NCBI GenBank assembly: GCA_012522615.1
Contig: JAAYKB010000108.1
Span: 1 to 24,003 of the forward strand
Length of the DNA: 24,003 nt
Reading direction: 5' to 3'
From: Clostridiales bacterium
GTDB lineage: Bacteria; Bacillota; Clostridia; Oscillospirales; Acutalibacteraceae
Shown here: in pieces, positions 1 to 7,584 of the stretch
Numbering within the stretch: the stretch's first letter is position 1
How the letters are laid out: each line of letters opens with the position of its first letter
Translations under genes and position numbers: made by a program
Notes under the pieces: model-generated
What the model saw: the letters and a program-made list of their open reading frames with translations, nothing else
What the model was told of the DNA's origin: nothing
The model's database searches: none

Positions 1-2068
1 GAACCTTGTCGCGCTGACTGTAAATCAGCTCGCGCTGGCGGTTCATAACATCGTCAAACTGGAGAACATCGCGCCTGATGGCAAAGTTGCGCTCCTCCAC
101 CTTCTTCTGAGCGTTCTCGATAGAGTTGGTCAGAATACGGTTTTCAATCGGTGTGTCCTCGTCAATACCGAGGGTGTCCATCAGGGAGTTTATCCGCTCG
201 CCGCCGAATAGGCGCATCAAATCGTCCTCAAGCGATAGGTAAAAGCTGGATTCGCCGGGGTCACCCTGACGGCCGGAACGTCCGCGAAGCTGGTTGTCTA
301 TACGGCGCGATTCGTGCCGTTCGGTGCCGAGTATGAACAGTCCGCCGGCCTGACATACCGCGTCGGCTTCGGATTTAATCTCCTGCTTGTATTTATCCTC
401 CAGCTCGCGGAAGGTTTGGCGGGCAGAAAGAACCTCCTGCTCGGTGGTGTCGCTGTAGTCGGTCGACCGGGTGATAATTTCCTCGGGTATCCCCATCTTT
501 CGCATTTCGGCCTTGGCGAGATATTCGGCGTTGCCGCCAAGCTTGATGTCGGTTCCGCGCCCCGCCATGTTGGTGGCAATGGTGACCGCCCCGCGCTTAC
601 CCGCCTGGGCAACAATTTCGGCTTCCTTGTCATGGTGCTTGGCGTTCAGAACCTCATGCTTGATGCCGCGCTTTGCCAGCATCTTTGACAGTATCTCGGA
701 CTTTTCAATCGAGATGGTGCCGACAAGCACGGGCTGCCCCTTTTCATGGCATTTTTCTATCTGGTCGATGACGGCACGGAATTTGCCCTGCTCGGTCTTA
801 TAGACGCAGTCGGGGTTGTCGATGCGAATCATGGGACGGTTTGTCGGGATCTCGACAACATCCAGCTTGTATATCTGTTCGAACTCGCGCGCCTCGGTCA
901 TGGCGGTACCCGTCATACCGGCAAGCTTTCTGTAAAGCCGGAAATAGTTCTGGAAGGTGATGGTGGCAAGCGTCTTGCTTTCGCGCTCGACCTTGACCCC
1001 CTCCTTGGCCTCAATTGCCTGATGCAGCCCCTCGTTGTAGCGACGCCCGAACATAAGGCGGCCGGTGAATTCGTCGACAATTATAACCTCGCCGTCCTTG
1101 ACGACGTAATCGACGTCGCGTTTCATAATGCCGCGTGCCTTGATTGCCTGATTTATATGGTGCAAAACTGTAATGTTATCGGGGTCCATCAGGTTTTCCA
1201 GATTAAAAAACGCCTCGGCTTTCTGAACACCCGAGCGGGTGAGGGTGGCAGTTCTGGCCTTTTCGTCGACGATATAGTCGGCGTCGACATTGTCCTGTTC
1301 CTCCTTAGCGTCCTGCTCGCGCACCCTGACGAGTTTCAGGGTTTTCGCAAACTTGTCGGCGCGGGTGTAAAGGTCGGTGGATTTGTCCCCCTGACCCGAG
1401 ATGATAAGCGGGGTGCGCGCCTCATCGATGAGGATAGAGTCGACCTCATCGACTATTGCGTAGTTGTGGGGACGCTGTACCTTGTGGTCTTTATATATAA
1501 CCATGTTGTCGCGAAGATAATCAAAGCCGAACTCGTTGTTTGTGCCGTAGGTAATATCGGCGTTGTATGCCGCCTTTCTGTCCTTCGATTCAAGGTCATG
1601 CACGATAAGTCCGACCGAAAGCCCGAGATAACGGTAGACCTTGCCCATCCATTCGCTGTCGCGGCGGGCGAGGTAATCGTTGACGGTAACGACATGGACA
1701 CCCTTGCCGGTAAGTGCGTTGAGATAGGCCGGCAGGATAACCGTCTGGGTTTTACCTTCGCCGGTTTTCATCTCGGCGATACGGCCCTGATGCAGTATGA
1801 TTCCGCCGAGAATCTGAACCGGAAAGTGGGGGGTTCCGAGCACCCGATCGGTCGCCTCGCGGCAGACTGCAAACGCGTCGGGTAGAATATCGTCCAGGGT
1901 TTCGCCCATTTCAAGCCGGTTCCTGAGCTTGGCGGTCTGCCCTTTGAGATCATCCTCGCTCATACTGCGGTATTTTTCGGATAGTTCGAGTACCTTGTCG
2001 CAGATAGGCTGGATACGCTTGATCTCCCTTTTGCTGTAATCGCCGAACAGCGCCTTGATAAGTCCCAT
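1..2068 (-). CDS. secA: Preprotein translocase ATPase SecA (N-terminal 689 codons; 3' end outside window)
   Basis: SecA is the cytoplasmic motor ATPase that pushes unfolded preproteins through the SecYEG channel; secY lies further along this window. The frame reads continuously from ATG at 2068 to the left edge, so the gene is partial only because the window ends. Visible landmarks are the Walker A motif MKTGEGKT near residues 100-107, the DEAD-type box DEVD near 207-210 followed by SILIDEAR, the preprotein cross-linking region after that, and the second nucleotide-binding fold with TIATNMAGRGTDI and RGRSGRQGD. GGGAGG at 2076-2081 sits 7 nt before the start. A promoter-like sequence lies upstream at 2135-2163. 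The missing part would be the helical wing/scaffold and C-terminal linker. Identification is secure. Confidence 0.97.
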   Translation of the reverse strand, partial: MGLIKALFGDYSKREIKRIQPICDKVLELSEKYRSMSEDDLKGQTAKLRNRLEMGETLDDILPDAFAVCREATDRVLGTPHFPVQILGGIILHQGRIAEMKTGEGKTQTVILPAYLNALTGKGVHVVTVNDYLARRDSEWMGKVYRYLGLSVGLIVHDLESKDRKAAYNADITYGTNNEFGFDYLRDNMVIYKDHKVQRPHNYAIVDEVDSILIDEARTPLIISGQGDKSTDLYTRADKFAKTLKLVRVREQDAKEEQDNVDADYIVDEKARTATLTRSGVQKAEAFFNLENLMDPDNITVLHHINQAIKARGIMKRDVDYVVKDGEVIIVDEFTGRLMFGRRYNEGLHQAIEAKEGVKVERESKTLATITFQNYFRLYRKLAGMTGTAMTEAREFEQIYKLDVVEIPTNRPMIRIDNPDCVYKTEQGKFRAVIDQIEKCHEKGQPVLVGTISIEKSEILSKMLAKRGIKHEVLNAKHHDKEAEIVAQAGKRGAVTIATNMAGRGTDIKLGGNAEYLAKAEMRKMGIPEEIITRSTDYSDTTEQEVLSARQTFRELEDKYKQEIKSEADAVCQAGGLFILGTERHESRRIDNQLRGRSGRQGDPGESSFYLSLEDDLMRLFGGERINSLMDTLGIDEDTPIENRILTNSIENAQKKVEERNFAIRRDVLQFDDVMNRQRELIYSQRDKV

Positions 2069-2134
2069 ATAAGAGCCTCCCGTAAATCTAAATGAAGCGG
2101 CAAAAAGCCGGGAATATTTGTTGCAATACTAACT

Positions 2135-2163
2135 AATATAACACAATTAGAGGATTCATACAA
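2135..2163 (-). promoter_or_regulatory. Putative sigma-A promoter of secA
   Basis: On the minus strand, TTGTAT (2163-2158) and TATATT (2140-2135) are separated by exactly 17 nt. The predicted start is about 60 nt upstream of the secA ATG. A small CGGC/GCCG hairpin (2098-2110) lies in the leader. This is assigned from consensus and spacing only. Confidence 0.5.
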
Positions 2164-2203
2164 CCAAATAATCTGTGAACAATACTGTTTGAAAAATTCG
2201 GAG

Positions 2204-2223
2204 AAAACCGTTTCACGGGTTTT
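2204..2223 (-). terminator. Weak hairpin at the 3' end of the membrane-protein gene
   Basis: On the minus strand AAAACCCG and CGGTTTT pair with one bulged C around a five-base loop. The hairpin begins at the stop codon of the gene ending at 2223. It carries only a short T stretch, so it is at best a weak intrinsic terminator. No better one is seen before the secA promoter. Confidence 0.3.
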
Positions 2224-3653
2224 TAGCCGACCTTTTTGACGTCATCCTCCTGCTTTGCGTTATATATATCAAGTCCGTATTTTTTAAGAATAGGGAGTAT
2301 ATGTTTTTCTGCATCCGTAAATTCAATTTTTTCGTATAAATCCAGCTTTGTACCGTCATTCATGAGAAGTATATAAGAAGGATAGTCAAGCCAATCTCCA
2401 AGGGCGTTATATCTTCCCTCGACATGCCATACCGAGTTAATCTGATTGATAGGGTAGCTGTTGCCCCGAAGAGAGAAGAATGCCGAATTATCCACAACTT
2501 CATAAGGATAGAATGCAATATCGGTATGTGCCGCCAGAGCGATGAAGATAAAGCCTCCGATAAGCATTATATATGCAAACCTGCTCATAAACCTTGAATC
2601 GCGTTTTGTATTCATGATAGCGTCATAATCCAGCATTTTTTGCAGCTTCTTACGGAAAAACAACCTGTAAATACGCTTGCGGGCGAAATAAGACAGAACG
2701 ATGGCTGTAATCATTACAGGCAAAAGGGCATACATGGCGTTATAAAAAGCAAATCCGGTTGAGTATTCCGCTTTTCCGGAGCTGATGAATAAAAAGAGAT
2801 AATATATCCCTATATATACGGGTAAAAGAAGAAGGGCAAGCAAAAGCCATGAAGCAAATAAAGCCGGCAGTTCCGATGCGCCGGTTTGAACCCTTAAGCC
2901 GTCCTTAAGGGTGTTGAGTCCCGACGGAACGGCCTCGTATTTTTGGCCGCTCGGCAGACTTTTCATGAATGATAGGAGCCTGTCCTCATAGGAAAGCCGG
3001 TTTTTATATTTTTCATATTTTTTAATTGATTTCGTATAATTTCCGTCAAGAAAGTCCGCGTAGCATTTTGATGAGAACCGCAGCCTAAGCCATTTGTAAT
3101 ATCGGCTGATGCTGTTTTCAAAAATAAATTCGGCAGTGTCTTCCTCCTTGGGGTCGTCTTCCGGATTGAACATGTTTTTGTCAAACAGGGTTTGGATATC
3201 GTTTCGGAAGGCTTTGTAGGCAAGCTCCGATAATTCCTTATTTACCGCAATCTCTGCGATTTTCGGGATGTACATACTTAAATCCCCGGTCAATACGTCA
3301 AAGCAGCGGTTCATTTTTTCGGGGTTTTCGATAAAGGGGAAGAAATAGCACTTGAAATTGCTTTGGTCAATTAAAAACATCAAGTCATATAAAGAAAAAT
3401 GCATATATTTTTCGTTCTTATCCAACCAAATACGACATTCCAAAATACTTCTGGGCTCAATTGAACCTGAGCCGGGTATGTAAACAAAATCAAGATTAAA
3501 ACAGTGAAAGTACAGCCTTGCCGTAATCTCCTCAAACCTTTTGCCCTTGTAGTTATCTATGAATTCGAAGGTTATCGGGTTTTGGGACTCCGCGAATTCC
3601 CGTGATTTTGAGCAGAAGGTCGATATAATCGGATTATTATCAAATTTATTCAA
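2223..3653 (-). CDS. Uncharacterised membrane protein with a large soluble N-terminal half and three predicted transmembrane segments
   Basis: I do not recognise this family. The product is about 476 residues. Roughly the first 260 are hydrophilic, rich in aromatic and charged residues, with an acidic patch (EDDPKEED). Two hydrophobic segments follow close together (around 265-290 and 300-325), then a basic loop (ARKRIYRLFFRKK), then a third segment around 360-385. The last ~90 residues resemble a small beta-rich domain of the PH-like/YcxB C-terminal kind (inference from look only). I chose TTG at 3653 because GGGGTG lies 7 nt before it. The frame is open further upstream to a TTG at 3677, but that has no ribosome binding site. 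Base composition is more AT-rich than the ribosomal genes. An extended -10 lies upstream. It stands alone, between secA and a divergent ACT gene. Confidence 0.8.
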   Translation of the reverse strand: MNKFDNNPIISTFCSKSREFAESQNPITFEFIDNYKGKRFEEITARLYFHCFNLDFVYIPGSGSIEPRSILECRIWLDKNEKYMHFSLYDLMFLIDQSNFKCYFFPFIENPEKMNRCFDVLTGDLSMYIPKIAEIAVNKELSELAYKAFRNDIQTLFDKNMFNPEDDPKEEDTAEFIFENSISRYYKWLRLRFSSKCYADFLDGNYTKSIKKYEKYKNRLSYEDRLLSFMKSLPSGQKYEAVPSGLNTLKDGLRVQTGASELPALFASWLLLALLLLPVYIGIYYLFLFISSGKAEYSTGFAFYNAMYALLPVMITAIVLSYFARKRIYRLFFRKKLQKMLDYDAIMNTKRDSRFMSRFAYIMLIGGFIFIALAAHTDIAFYPYEVVDNSAFFSLRGNSYPINQINSVWHVEGRYNALGDWLDYPSYILLMNDGTKLDLYEKIEFTDAEKHILPILKKYGLDIYNAKQEDDVKKVG

Positions 3654-3714
3654 AATAAAACACCCCGTCTTTAACAAGGAATAAATAAAACATCATATAC
3701 ATAAAATTTCTAAT

Positions 3715-3723
3715 ATTATATCA
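3715..3723 (-). promoter_or_regulatory. Extended -10 promoter element for the membrane-protein gene
   Basis: On the minus strand the sequence reads TGATATAAT, an extended -10 (TGnTATAAT), with no good -35 box. Transcription would start near 3708, about 55 nt before the chosen start codon. It is divergent from the promoter at 3777-3805. Confidence 0.5.
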
Positions 3724-3776
3724 TAATGGAACAGATAACGAAAATATAAATCACCGACACAATCCGCATTTCCCAC

Positions 3777-3805
3777 TTGCCGATGGGGCGCGGGCGTGGT
3801 ACAAT
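3777..3805 (+). promoter_or_regulatory. Sigma-A promoter of the ACT-domain gene
   Basis: TTGCCG (3777-3782) and TACAAT (3800-3805) are separated by 17 nt of GC-rich spacer. The predicted start is about 50 nt before the ATG at 3862. This is one of the better promoter matches in the window. Confidence 0.6.
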
Positions 3806-3861
3806 AATATCAGTAAAATGATGGAAGTTATTTCACTTTATAATACGAGGGAGGCATATGT

Positions 3862-4293
3862 ATGCTTATTAAACAGCTTTCCATTTTTGTCGAGAATAAA
3901 GCCGGACGGCTGGCCCAGATTGCCGCTGTTATTGCCGAGGCGGGTATTGATATCCGCGCCTTGTCGATTGCCGACACCACAAATTTCGGAATCCTGCGGC
4001 TTATCGTTGACAAGCCGGACGAGGCGGAGCAGGCACTCAAGGACGCGGGCTTGACGGTATCTCTGACCAATGTTATCGCGATAGGGATTCCTGACCATCC
4101 CGGGGGCTTCGCTTCGGCCATGAAATGCCTCGCGGACGCGGGGATGGGGATTGAATATATGTATGCCTTTATCTCCCGCGACCAAGGGCGCGCCTGCGTG
4201 ATTCTCCGGGTCGAGGATAACGAGAAGGCTATCGCCGCCCTGAAGCAGGGCGGGGTTGAAATACTGACAAGCGACCGCATTTATAAGATGTAA
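3862..4293 (+). CDS. Tandem ACT-domain protein
   Basis: ACT domains bind small ligands, usually amino acids, and regulate enzymes or act as stand-alone sensors. This 143-residue protein is two ACT domains in a row and nothing else. The first (about 1-68) starts IKQLSIFVENKAGRLAQI and contains the GRL turn and the GIDIRALSI strand. The second (about 70-143) contains the IPDHPGGFASAM and GIEYMYAF equivalents. ATG at 3862 follows GAGGGAGG by a good spacing. Stand-alone paired ACT proteins of this size are common in Clostridia and are often found near phenylacetate-CoA ligase or indolepyruvate oxidoreductase genes. Neither is here, so the ligand is unknown. It has its own promoter and terminator and is therefore likely monocistronic. 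Confidence 0.9.
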   Translation: MLIKQLSIFVENKAGRLAQIAAVIAEAGIDIRALSIADTTNFGILRLIVDKPDEAEQALKDAGLTVSLTNVIAIGIPDHPGGFASAMKCLADAGMGIEYMYAFISRDQGRACVILRVEDNEKAIAALKQGGVEILTSDRIYKM

Positions 4294-4304
4294 CGGGTAT
4301 GAAG

Positions 4305-4328
4305 ACAAACAAAGCTCGTTTGTTTTTT
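4305..4328 (+). terminator. Intrinsic terminator after the ACT gene
   Basis: ACAAAC (4305-4310) pairs with GTTTGT (4318-4323) around a 7-nt loop and runs directly into a T stretch ending at 4328, 12 nt after the ACT stop codon. The stem is short and AT-rich, so efficiency may be modest. Confidence 0.55.
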
Positions 4329-4484
4329 CATATGATTCATTCGGCACAAAGAATCGTTTTTACAGCCTGCGCTTTCCGAACGGTGGTGCAGGTTGATTTG
4401 TTATAGAGTGCGGTTCCGGCAGTTGACAACAGTGTGCTGCATGGAGACAGGGTTAAATTCTTGAAATGATATATTAAATTATGA

Positions 4485-4513
4485 TTGAATTTACTACATA
4501 TTTATCATAAAAT
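4485..4513 (+). promoter_or_regulatory. Putative promoter of the DUF4838 gene
   Basis: TTGAAT (4485-4490) and TAAAAT (4508-4513) are separated by 17 nt in an AT-rich stretch. Transcription would begin just before the 17-bp tandem repeat at 4525-4558. The rest of the 4329-4484 interval shows a lone TTGACA (4423) without a matching -10. Confidence 0.45.
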
Positions 4514-4524
4514 GTCTATTATAT

Positions 4525-4558
4525 AAATATATGAAAACTCGAAATATATGAAAACTCG
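4525..4558 (+). repeat. Perfect 17-bp tandem duplication in the DUF4838 leader
   Basis: AAATATATGAAAACTCG occurs twice with no gap, at 4525-4541 and 4542-4558. Each copy contains an ATG. The first opens a six-codon reading frame (M-K-T-R-N-I) whose TGA overlaps the second ATG as ATGA. The second ATG (4548) is in frame with the downstream gene. Confidence 0.95.
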
Positions 4559-4571
4559 GGAGGGATTACCC

Positions 4572-6338
4572 ATGAGCAATACTTTAATCTACGACGGTAA
4601 AAAGGATTTTATGGAAATTCTGCTGCACCCGGACGCCGGTGAGCAGGAAAAATATGCGGCAGACGAATTGCGGCGTTACCTGGAGCTGATAAGCGGAATA
4701 CCCTTTGATGTTGTCACAGCCAAGGGGAAACGCAATGTTTTCGCTATCGGCAGGGCTTGTCAATTATTTATCCAGACCGAAAAGGACTTGGGGCACGACG
4801 GCTTTTGCTTAAAAAGTGTTGGCGACAATCTATGCATATATGGCGGCAAGCGCGGCGTGATTTATGCCGTTTATGAATTTCTTGAGAGGATAGGCTGCCG
4901 CTTTTTCACCCATGACTGCGAGAAGATTCCGACCTATGATATGCTTGCCCTGCCTCGCTTTGACGAAAAGCAGGTGCCGGTGCTTGAATATCGGGCGCAC
5001 AATTATTGGATGTATAACGAACATACACGCTTTGCGGTTAAAAGCCGTCTGAACGCGCTGGCAAACATAAGGGAAAAGCATGGCGGACATATTGAATATG
5101 TCTGGTTTGTTCATTCCTTTGAAACCCTGTTACCGCCCGAGATTTATGCAAAGGAGCATCCCGAGTATTATGCTCTGGTGAGGGGTAAGCGGCCAACAAA
5201 AAGCGGGCGGTTTCAGCTTTGCTTAACTAACCCCGATGTTTTGCAGGTTTCCATAGACAGAGTGCGTGAAGCCCTCAGAGCTAACCCCGAAAAAACAATC
5301 ATTTCAATCTCCCAAAATGATTGGAAAGGCAACTGTCAATGCTCCAGCTGCGCGGCGCTGGACAAAAAGGAGGGTTCGCCTGCCGGAGCGATGATATATT
5401 TTGTCAACGCCATTGCCGAGGCGCTTGAAGAAGAATTTCCCGAGGTTGTTTTCGATACCCTGGCCTATATGTACACCCGTCAGGTGCCTAAATACGCCCG
5501 TCCGAGACATAATGTCTGCGTGCGTTTATGCTCTATTGAGGCCTGCTTTTTACATTCTTTTGAAAGCTGTGATGACTACAGGCGAGCAATGGTAATGCCC
5601 AACGGCGATAAAAAGATGTTTATCGACGACCTGCGCGATTGGGGCAAGGTCTGCGGGCGTATGTATATTTGGGATTATACCACCTGCTTTGCCCATTACC
5701 CGACGCCCCACCCGAACTGGCGGGTTTTGCAGCCCAATATGCAGGCGTTTGTGCGAAACAATGTGAAGGGCGTGTTTGAGCAGGCATGCGGTGCGTCTAA
5801 GGGCAGCGTGGACCTTAACGAGCTCCGCGCTTACATAATAAGCAAGCTGCTCTGGAATGCCGACACCGACGTCGACAGACACATAAAAGAGTTTACCGAT
5901 TATTATTATGGCGATGCAGGAGTTTATATACGACAGTATATTAATCTGCTTTGCGATAACGCCGAAAAAGCAAATTGCCATGTGGGCTTTAATGATAATC
6001 CCACGCACAGCTTTTTAAATAAGGACAAACTGGACGAGTATGAGGCTGTTTTTGACAAGGCTGAGGCGGCGGTACAGGGCGACGCGCTAAGGCTGTTCAG
6101 GGTCGCCAAGGCAAGGCTGGCCCTGCGGTATGTCCGTATGAAACGAAAAGCGATGTACAAGAAGATTTATGACCGGGATGAGATTAATAAGTTCTTTTCC
6201 GACTGGGTTGGCTTCGGCTTAACAAGGATTGACGAATGGGTGCGCTGGGAGACCACCCATAAGGCCTTGCTGCGCGATAAATGGCGCGGCATAGAGCTGT
6301 ACGAGCATTGGTCTGATGAAGGTCCTGATGAATATTAG
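4572..6338 (+). CDS. DUF4838-family glycoside-hydrolase-like protein
   Basis: The protein is about 588 residues and belongs, by pattern, to DUF4838 proteins, which resemble alpha-glucuronidase/hexosaminidase-type enzymes and often sit in glycan-utilisation loci. An N-terminal GH67N-like domain contains YAADELRRYLELISGIPF (about 30-46) and GGKRGVIYAVYEFLERIGCRFF-like core strands (about 91-112). The signature SQNDWKGNCQCSSC lies near 247-260, and an aromatic segment WDYTTCFAHYPTPH near 367. There is no signal peptide, so it should be cytoplasmic. I chose ATG 4572 because GGGAGGG lies 7 nt upstream; an in-frame ATG at 4548 would add eight residues. The stop is TAG. It is an orphan here: no transporter, sugar regulator or other glycosidase lies next to it. 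Substrate and activity are unknown. Confidence 0.82.
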   Translation: MSNTLIYDGKKDFMEILLHPDAGEQEKYAADELRRYLELISGIPFDVVTAKGKRNVFAIGRACQLFIQTEKDLGHDGFCLKSVGDNLCIYGGKRGVIYAVYEFLERIGCRFFTHDCEKIPTYDMLALPRFDEKQVPVLEYRAHNYWMYNEHTRFAVKSRLNALANIREKHGGHIEYVWFVHSFETLLPPEIYAKEHPEYYALVRGKRPTKSGRFQLCLTNPDVLQVSIDRVREALRANPEKTIISISQNDWKGNCQCSSCAALDKKEGSPAGAMIYFVNAIAEALEEEFPEVVFDTLAYMYTRQVPKYARPRHNVCVRLCSIEACFLHSFESCDDYRRAMVMPNGDKKMFIDDLRDWGKVCGRMYIWDYTTCFAHYPTPHPNWRVLQPNMQAFVRNNVKGVFEQACGASKGSVDLNELRAYIISKLLWNADTDVDRHIKEFTDYYYGDAGVYIRQYINLLCDNAEKANCHVGFNDNPTHSFLNKDKLDEYEAVFDKAEAAVQGDALRLFRVAKARLALRYVRMKRKAMYKKIYDRDEINKFFSDWVGFGLTRIDEWVRWETTHKALLRDKWRGIELYEHWSDEGPDEY

Positions 6339-6359
6339 GTTTTGTTGTTAGATTACCTA

Positions 6360-7364
6360 TCACTTGTATGGTATCGGCTGTTTTTTATATTCTTCAACAA
6401 TAGCCCTGACACTTTGGTCGGCTTCTATATTTGAAGCAGAGTGCAGCTTACCGCTATATCTGATTAATTCCCAGGTTCCATTTAAAAACTCAAACTCTAA
6501 ATCTAATTGTGCTAAATATTGAGCTTCGCCTCCGGCTTGCATAATCGGCCTGCCTTCAAATGTAAGAAAAGGATAAGGAGTCGCAGTATGCTCATGGCCG
6601 CTCAATATAGCACCGATACCCTTCATATTTCGCAATACGGACATATTGTCATGACCCAACACTATCTGAATGTCCGAAACCTTTTTAACTTCCGGTAGTA
6701 TCTCAGCTAAAGCCAAATCGCTTGATCTGTATGTTCTTATGTCATCAGAATTATCCTTACATGCAAGTGCAATTATCCCGATTTTTAATCCACCGATGCT
6801 TTTCACGGTATAGGGCTCTAATCCTTCATCCGGTTTATTCGTCTCATGCAATGATATATTTGAGTTTAAAACGGGAAAGTTTGCCCAACGTATAATATTG
6901 CTTATTTGGTTTTTACTATTAGTATAATATGAACCCGGTATATCGGGAGGCACATCATATTCATTGTTGCCGGCCGCTACGGCGTCATAACCCATCTTGT
7001 TGAATATATCTATTTCGATTTTTCCTTGAAAGTTTTCATATGGGCCTTTCCTAAAAAAATCCCCCGCATCAACCAATAAAACATTTGATTTTTCCGCTCT
7101 TGCTTTATTAACAATGGTTGAGAACTTCGGCAAAGCATCAAGATTACCGTGGATGTCGTTGGTTGAAAAAACAGTTAAAGAATAATTGGGAATCGGGCTG
7201 GTTTCCGTAGTGCTCACTGCACTTGACCGGGTTGTTGCAACATTAGAATTTAAATCAGAGTTTAAATCGCCCGAGTTATCGGCTGCCGGACCACAGCTTA
7301 TTAAAGTAAATAATAATGCGGTGATTATTAATACTGTCGTTAATCTTATTTTTATTGTTATCAC
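6360..7364 (-). CDS. Lipoprotein metallophosphoesterase, 5'-nucleotidase-like (GNHE motif altered to GNNE)
   Basis: This 334-residue protein is a calcineurin-like phosphoesterase related to secreted 5'-nucleotidases. A lipoprotein signal (hydrophobic 8-22, lipobox LISC with Cys24) and a Ser/Thr-rich linker (30-60) suggest it is anchored outside the membrane. Metal-site motifs are NDIHG (D70, H72), DAGDF (D102), GNNEYD (N133), GHDN (H238) and GHEHT (H257, H259). The usual catalytic histidine of GNHE is Asn134 here. The C-terminal nucleotidase substrate domain is absent; the protein ends after the catalytic fold, shorter than UshA-type enzymes. The start is GTG at 7364, with AAAGGTG overlapping it rather than properly spaced, so the true start is uncertain. 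It converges on the DUF4838 gene with only 21 nt between stop codons. Confidence 0.85.
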   Translation of the reverse strand: MITIKIRLTTVLIITALLFTLISCGPAADNSGDLNSDLNSNVATTRSSAVSTTETSPIPNYSLTVFSTNDIHGNLDALPKFSTIVNKARAEKSNVLLVDAGDFFRKGPYENFQGKIEIDIFNKMGYDAVAAGNNEYDVPPDIPGSYYTNSKNQISNIIRWANFPVLNSNISLHETNKPDEGLEPYTVKSIGGLKIGIIALACKDNSDDIRTYRSSDLALAEILPEVKKVSDIQIVLGHDNMSVLRNMKGIGAILSGHEHTATPYPFLTFEGRPIMQAGGEAQYLAQLDLEFEFLNGTWELIRYSGKLHSASNIEADQSVRAIVEEYKKQPIPYK

Positions 7365-7387
7365 ACCTTTGATATTGTGTTATTATA

Positions 7388-7415
7388 ATTATACCATCCT
7401 TTAGCATAATTTCAA
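7388..7415 (-). promoter_or_regulatory. Sigma-A promoter of the metallophosphoesterase gene
   Basis: On the minus strand, TTGAAA (7415-7410) and a perfect TATAAT (7393-7388) are separated by 16 nt. The predicted start is about 17 nt before the GTG at 7364, giving a very short leader. Confidence 0.65.
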
Positions 7416-7451
7416 TTGTTTATTAATCGAGGAATTATATATCGACTACCT

Positions 7452-7480
7452 GAATCCGGACGTTTCGCTCGTCCGGATTC
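7452..7480. other. Perfect 11-bp hairpin downstream of the ribosomal-operon terminator
   Basis: GAATCCGGACG (7452-7462) and CGTCCGGATTC (7470-7480) form a perfect inverted repeat with a 7-nt loop. Neither strand has a T tract after it, so it is not a classical terminator. It lies between the operon terminator (7508-7539) and the phosphoesterase promoter (7388-7415). Confidence 0.8.
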
Positions 7481-7507
7481 GGAGCACACAACCTAAAAGC
7501 TCGTACG

Positions 7508-7539
7508 AAAAAAGCAGGCCGGAAATTCCGGCCTGCTTT
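7508..7539 (-). terminator. Strong intrinsic terminator of the S10-spc-alpha cluster
   Basis: A near-perfect palindrome with core GCAGGCCGG (7514-7522) and its complement ending at 7536 forms a GC-rich stem. On the minus strand it is followed by six T residues (7513-7508). It begins 45 nt after the rplQ stop. The plus-strand side ends in four T, so weak bidirectional action is possible. Confidence 0.9.
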
Positions 7540-7584
7540 TGACTTTATGCAGTTTGTTCGCTGAAAACCGTTATGCTGTAACCG

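Noticed and set aside
746..1885. Long plus-strand open frame (379 codons) opposite secA
   Set aside because: It is the antisense of a continuous, highly conserved SecA frame. It has no recognisable protein sequence and reflects the codon bias of secA.
1..2068. Possible break in secA
   Set aside because: Reading the minus strand from 2068 gives an uninterrupted frame with all expected N-terminal motifs; the gene is only cut by the window edge.
3838..4347. Minus-strand open frames opposite the ACT gene
   Set aside because: The plus strand has a promoter, a ribosome binding site and two recognisable ACT domains; the minus frames have none of these.
4423..4458. TTGACA at 4423 with TTAAAT downstream as a promoter for the DUF4838 gene
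   Set aside because: The spacing is 24 nt, too long for a normal sigma-A promoter. The pair at 4485-4513 has 17-nt spacing.
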